From CAZLYK01 sp964563495 (lineage in GTDB: Bacteria > Acidobacteriota > Blastocatellia > RBC074), in NCBI GenBank assembly GCA_964563495.1, contig CAZLYK010000010.1:1-64000 (forward strand): DNA of 64,000 nt, written 5' to 3'. Positions 61,947-64,000 of this stretch are shown piece after piece (the stretch's first letter is position 1; each line of letters starts with the position of its first letter). The notes beneath the pieces are model-generated. The model made no database searches and had not been told where the DNA came from. It saw nothing but the letters and a program-made list of their open reading frames with translations. The position numbers were made by a program, and so were the translations under genes.

Positions 61947-62691
61947 ATTTCTCCCCGAGCTTTTCCCGCAAAAAGCCGATCGCTATCCCATACTGACCCA
62001 GATAATAAGTCCCCCAGACCAGATAATCGCGCATCGGGACGCCGCCCTTGAATTTGTTGGCGGCGATGATCGAGTCGGAGATCAGGAAGAGGATCGCCCC
62101 GAGCCAGACCCAGGGCCCGGAAAACCTGGCGAAGATCGCCGTCACGACCATGACCGTGATGGCGCAGACGTAAAGCATGACCGACTTGGCGAAAGCGCTC
62201 AGGCTGGGCGCGAGCCAGTTGGCGAGCATGAGGCTGTAGATCAAGACGGCCGCCGCGAGCAGCATCTGTCGCCCCGAAGGCCTGAGCGGGCGCTGCCAGT
62301 TTCTGACAAAGAGCAGGATGTAGATGAAGTGCGCGACCAGAAATGAGAGCAAGCCTTGAAGAAAGAACTTGACCGGGTCGAGATCCAGCAGGATGTCGCC
62401 GAGGCACGAAAAACCGAGGGCCGTGCCGAGGATCAGGTTATCACGGTCTCTCAGGAGGTTGGTGTATCGGGCGAAACCGGATGGTTGATTGAGCGGCTCG
62501 CGCAGCAGCCGGAATGCCAGTATCGCCAGAGGCGCGATGCTGAGAGCCTTGAACACCACCCTGCCGGGAAACGGCTGCCGGCCCATGGTGGCGAAATAGA
62601 TCACGCTGCAGACAATCGAGACGAGCAGCAAGAATCGATCCGATCCGCCAAAATTGCGCAATCGTCCGAAGGTCAGAGCCTCAGTGCTCAT
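61945..62691 (-). CDS. YhhN-family lysoplasmalogenase-like membrane protein
   Basis: 248 aa, about eight membrane segments. GFSCLGDILLDLDPVKFFLQ (~104), ARFSGPWVWLGAILFLISDS and YYLGQYGIAIGFLREK match the YhhN/TMEM86 family, which includes lysoplasmalogenases. GGGAG lies before the ATG. Convergent with the SH3 gene. Confidence 0.85.
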   Translation of the reverse strand: MSTEALTFGRLRNFGGSDRFLLLVSIVCSVIYFATMGRQPFPGRVVFKALSIAPLAILAFRLLREPLNQPSGFARYTNLLRDRDNLILGTALGFSCLGDILLDLDPVKFFLQGLLSFLVAHFIYILLFVRNWQRPLRPSGRQMLLAAAVLIYSLMLANWLAPSLSAFAKSVMLYVCAITVMVVTAIFARFSGPWVWLGAILFLISDSIIAANKFKGGVPMRDYLVWGTYYLGQYGIAIGFLREKLGEK

Positions 62692-62705
62692 GGTTCATCT
62701 CCCGT

Positions 62706-63680
62706 CTATTTTTCTGGAATGAGCAACACCTTACCAGTAGTCTTTTTTGCTTCGAGTTGCCGGTGCGATTCGGCAGCTTCGGCCAGTGGGAAGGTCATTT
62801 CGACGCGCAGCTTCAATTGGCCCGACTTGATCCAGTTGAAGAGGTCGCCGGACCGCCAATTGAGCTCTTCGCGTGTGGCGGCGTAATGCGCCAGGCTCGG
62901 GCGCGTCAGAAATAACGATCCTTTCTGCGCCAGGAGCGCCGGATCGAAGGCGGGGACAGGGCCGCTCGATTGCCCGAAGAGCGCCATCATCCCTCGCGGA
63001 GCCAGGGAATTGAGGCCTTTCAGAAAAGTCGACTGACCGACTGAGTCATAGACTACATCTACCCCTCGCCCACCGGTCAATCGCCGCGTCTCCTGCTCGA
63101 AATCCTGTTGGGTGTAGATGATCAGGTCATCGGCGCCGGCTTCGCGCGCCAGTTGAGCCTTGGCTTCGGTCGAAACGGAGCCGATCGCCCTTGCCCCGAT
63201 GCGTTTGACCATCTGTACCAGGAGCAAGCCCACGCCGCCCGCCGCCGCGTGAATCAAAGCCGTCTGACCTGCCTTGAGCGGATAGACAGAGGTCGTCAGA
63301 TAGTGCGCGGTCATCCCCTGCAGCATGGCCGCGGCCGCTCTCCGTGAATCGATGCCGTCCGGCACTTTGACCAGCTTCCACGCCGGCACGACCGCGAATT
63401 CGGCGTATCCGCCCAGATGCATGGCATATGCGACTCGATCCCCGGCGGCGAGGTCCGTGACCTCAGGCCCGAGCGCTTCGACCACGCCGGCGGCCTCCAT
63501 CCCGGGAATGAAAGGGCGCGGTAATGGATAAAGTCCGGTGCGGTGATAAACGTCGATGTAATTGAGACCGATCGCCTCGATCCTGACCAACGCCTCGCCC
63601 GCCTTCGGCTCCGGACGTTCGGTCTCACGATAATTCAAGACTTCGGGCCCGCCGCAGTTCTCGACGATGATCGCTTTCAT
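62706..63680 (-). CDS. Zinc-less medium-chain quinone oxidoreductase
   Basis: 324 aa. MDR fold: MKAIIVENCGGPEVLNYRET start, YIDVYHRTGLYPLPRPFIPG, then the NADPH motif IHAAAGGVGLLLVQMVKR (~150) and YDSVGQSTFLKGL. No zinc-binding cysteine cluster, so it fits NADPH:quinone oxidoreductase (QOR-type). GGAGG lies close to ATG 63680. Ends 15 nt before the lysoplasmalogenase start. Confidence 0.9.
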   Translation of the reverse strand: MKAIIVENCGGPEVLNYRETERPEPKAGEALVRIEAIGLNYIDVYHRTGLYPLPRPFIPGMEAAGVVEALGPEVTDLAAGDRVAYAMHLGGYAEFAVVPAWKLVKVPDGIDSRRAAAAMLQGMTAHYLTTSVYPLKAGQTALIHAAAGGVGLLLVQMVKRIGARAIGSVSTEAKAQLAREAGADDLIIYTQQDFEQETRRLTGGRGVDVVYDSVGQSTFLKGLNSLAPRGMMALFGQSSGPVPAFDPALLAQKGSLFLTRPSLAHYAATREELNWRSGDLFNWIKSGQLKLRVEMTFPLAEAAESHRQLEAKKTTGKVLLIPEK

Positions 63681-63769
63681 AATCCTCCGGGTATCGCAAA
63701 GGTTGAAAATCCGAGCCATTGTACTTGCTCGAATAATGGTTGGCCAGATCTTGAGCGGCGGGGAAGAAG

Positions 63770-63871
63770 AATAGACAGGATTGACAGGACTCTAGCAGGA
63801 TTAAACAGGATTAAAGGCAAGGCGGGGAAATCTTGTTTAATCCTGCCAGAGTCCTGTCAATCCTGTCGATT
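63770..63871. repeat. Palindromic repeat copy, 37-bp nearly perfect arms
   Basis: Left arm 63770-63806 and right arm 63835-63871, 35 of 37 bp complementary. The right arm encodes the NRQD tail and stop codon of the permease beside it. Confidence 0.85.
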
Positions 63872-64000
63872 TAAAAGGTGACTGTGTTTGCGGCTGTAAC
63901 CGAAATAGATCGCGAATCCGATGAGCAGCCAGATGATCAGTCTCAGCCAGGTGTCCAGCGGCAGGCTGACCATGAGGAACAACGAGAGGAGAATTCCCAT
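63857..64000 (-). CDS. C-terminal end of an amino-acid permease (5' end beyond window)
   Basis: 47 codons are visible. LPLDTWLRLIIWLLIGFAIY then FGYSRKHSHLL is typical for the end of APC-family cationic amino-acid transporters. The methionine at 64000 is probably internal. The last residues NRQD are from the repeat copy. Confidence 0.65.
   Translation of the reverse strand: MGILLSLFLMVSLPLDTWLRLIIWLLIGFAIYFGYSRKHSHLLNRQD

Overview
The window looks like chromosome from an acidobacterium, most likely Blastocatellia-like (inference). The reasons are the GC-rich coding bias, a VWFA protein of the type typical of Acidobacteria, a large VPS10/BNR-repeat secreted protein, carboxypeptidase-regulatory-like secreted proteins, MacB-type permeases and many secreted hydrolases. 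I see no transposase, phage gene, rRNA or CRISPR array. There is one tRNA (Leu-UAG) and one clear riboswitch (lysine, upstream of aspartokinase).

Layout. 1-7.9 kb (minus strand): a tight operon of small secreted protein, serine hydrolase, GntP permease, IlvD/Edd sugar-acid dehydratase and VPS10/BNR protein (cut by the window edge). 8-20.6 kb (minus): tannase-like esterase, secreted alpha/beta hydrolase, a reductive-pyrimidine set (dihydropyrimidinase, NCS1 permease, beta-ureidopropionase-type nitrilase, F420-type LLM oxidoreductase), an M14 carboxypeptidase and dCTP deaminase. 20.6-28.7 kb: HU behind a consensus promoter, LysR regulator, an ATP-grasp-like protein, RuvX, MltG, NAD-type isocitrate dehydrogenase, QueD and ThiO. 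28.7-32.7 kb: NUDIX hydrolase, then lysine riboswitch-lysC-dapB-dapA. 32.8-42 kb: thiolase plus FadB/J-type protein (beta-oxidation), GNAT, ChrA, F420:NADP reductase, pantothenate kinase, EgtD, YqeY. 42-51.3 kb: tRNA-Leu, tig, clpP, a stand-alone ClpX-type zinc-finger protein, clpX, lon, engB, rho: a protein quality-control block. 51.4-64 kb: carboxypeptidase-regulatory-like protein, VWFA protein, LysW-like protein, a second HU, MFS transporter, DUF457 membrane hydrolase, a secreted unknown, two MacB-type permeases, SH3 protein, lysoplasmalogenase, quinone oxidoreductase and the end of an amino-acid permease.

The most unusual feature is intergenic. About 15 copies of a palindromic repeat family (core AATAGACAGGATTGACAGG) sit on the 3' ends of genes. 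They supply stop codons and the C-terminal residues NRQD for four different proteins, and twice they appear to supply a Shine-Dalgarno sequence. Other, unrelated perfect palindromes lie between genes. One 144-bp unit with an inner palindrome has inserted, in frame and flanked by a 13-bp direct duplication, into the signal-peptide region of the VWFA protein. These look like small non-autonomous mobile palindromes and are the best candidate for something poorly described.

Functional links: the reductive-pyrimidine genes, the LLM oxidoreductase and the F420:NADP reductase together suggest F420 use. The riboswitch and dap genes give lysine-controlled diaminopimelate synthesis. clpP, the zinc-finger protein, clpX and lon form an ATP-dependent proteolysis block.
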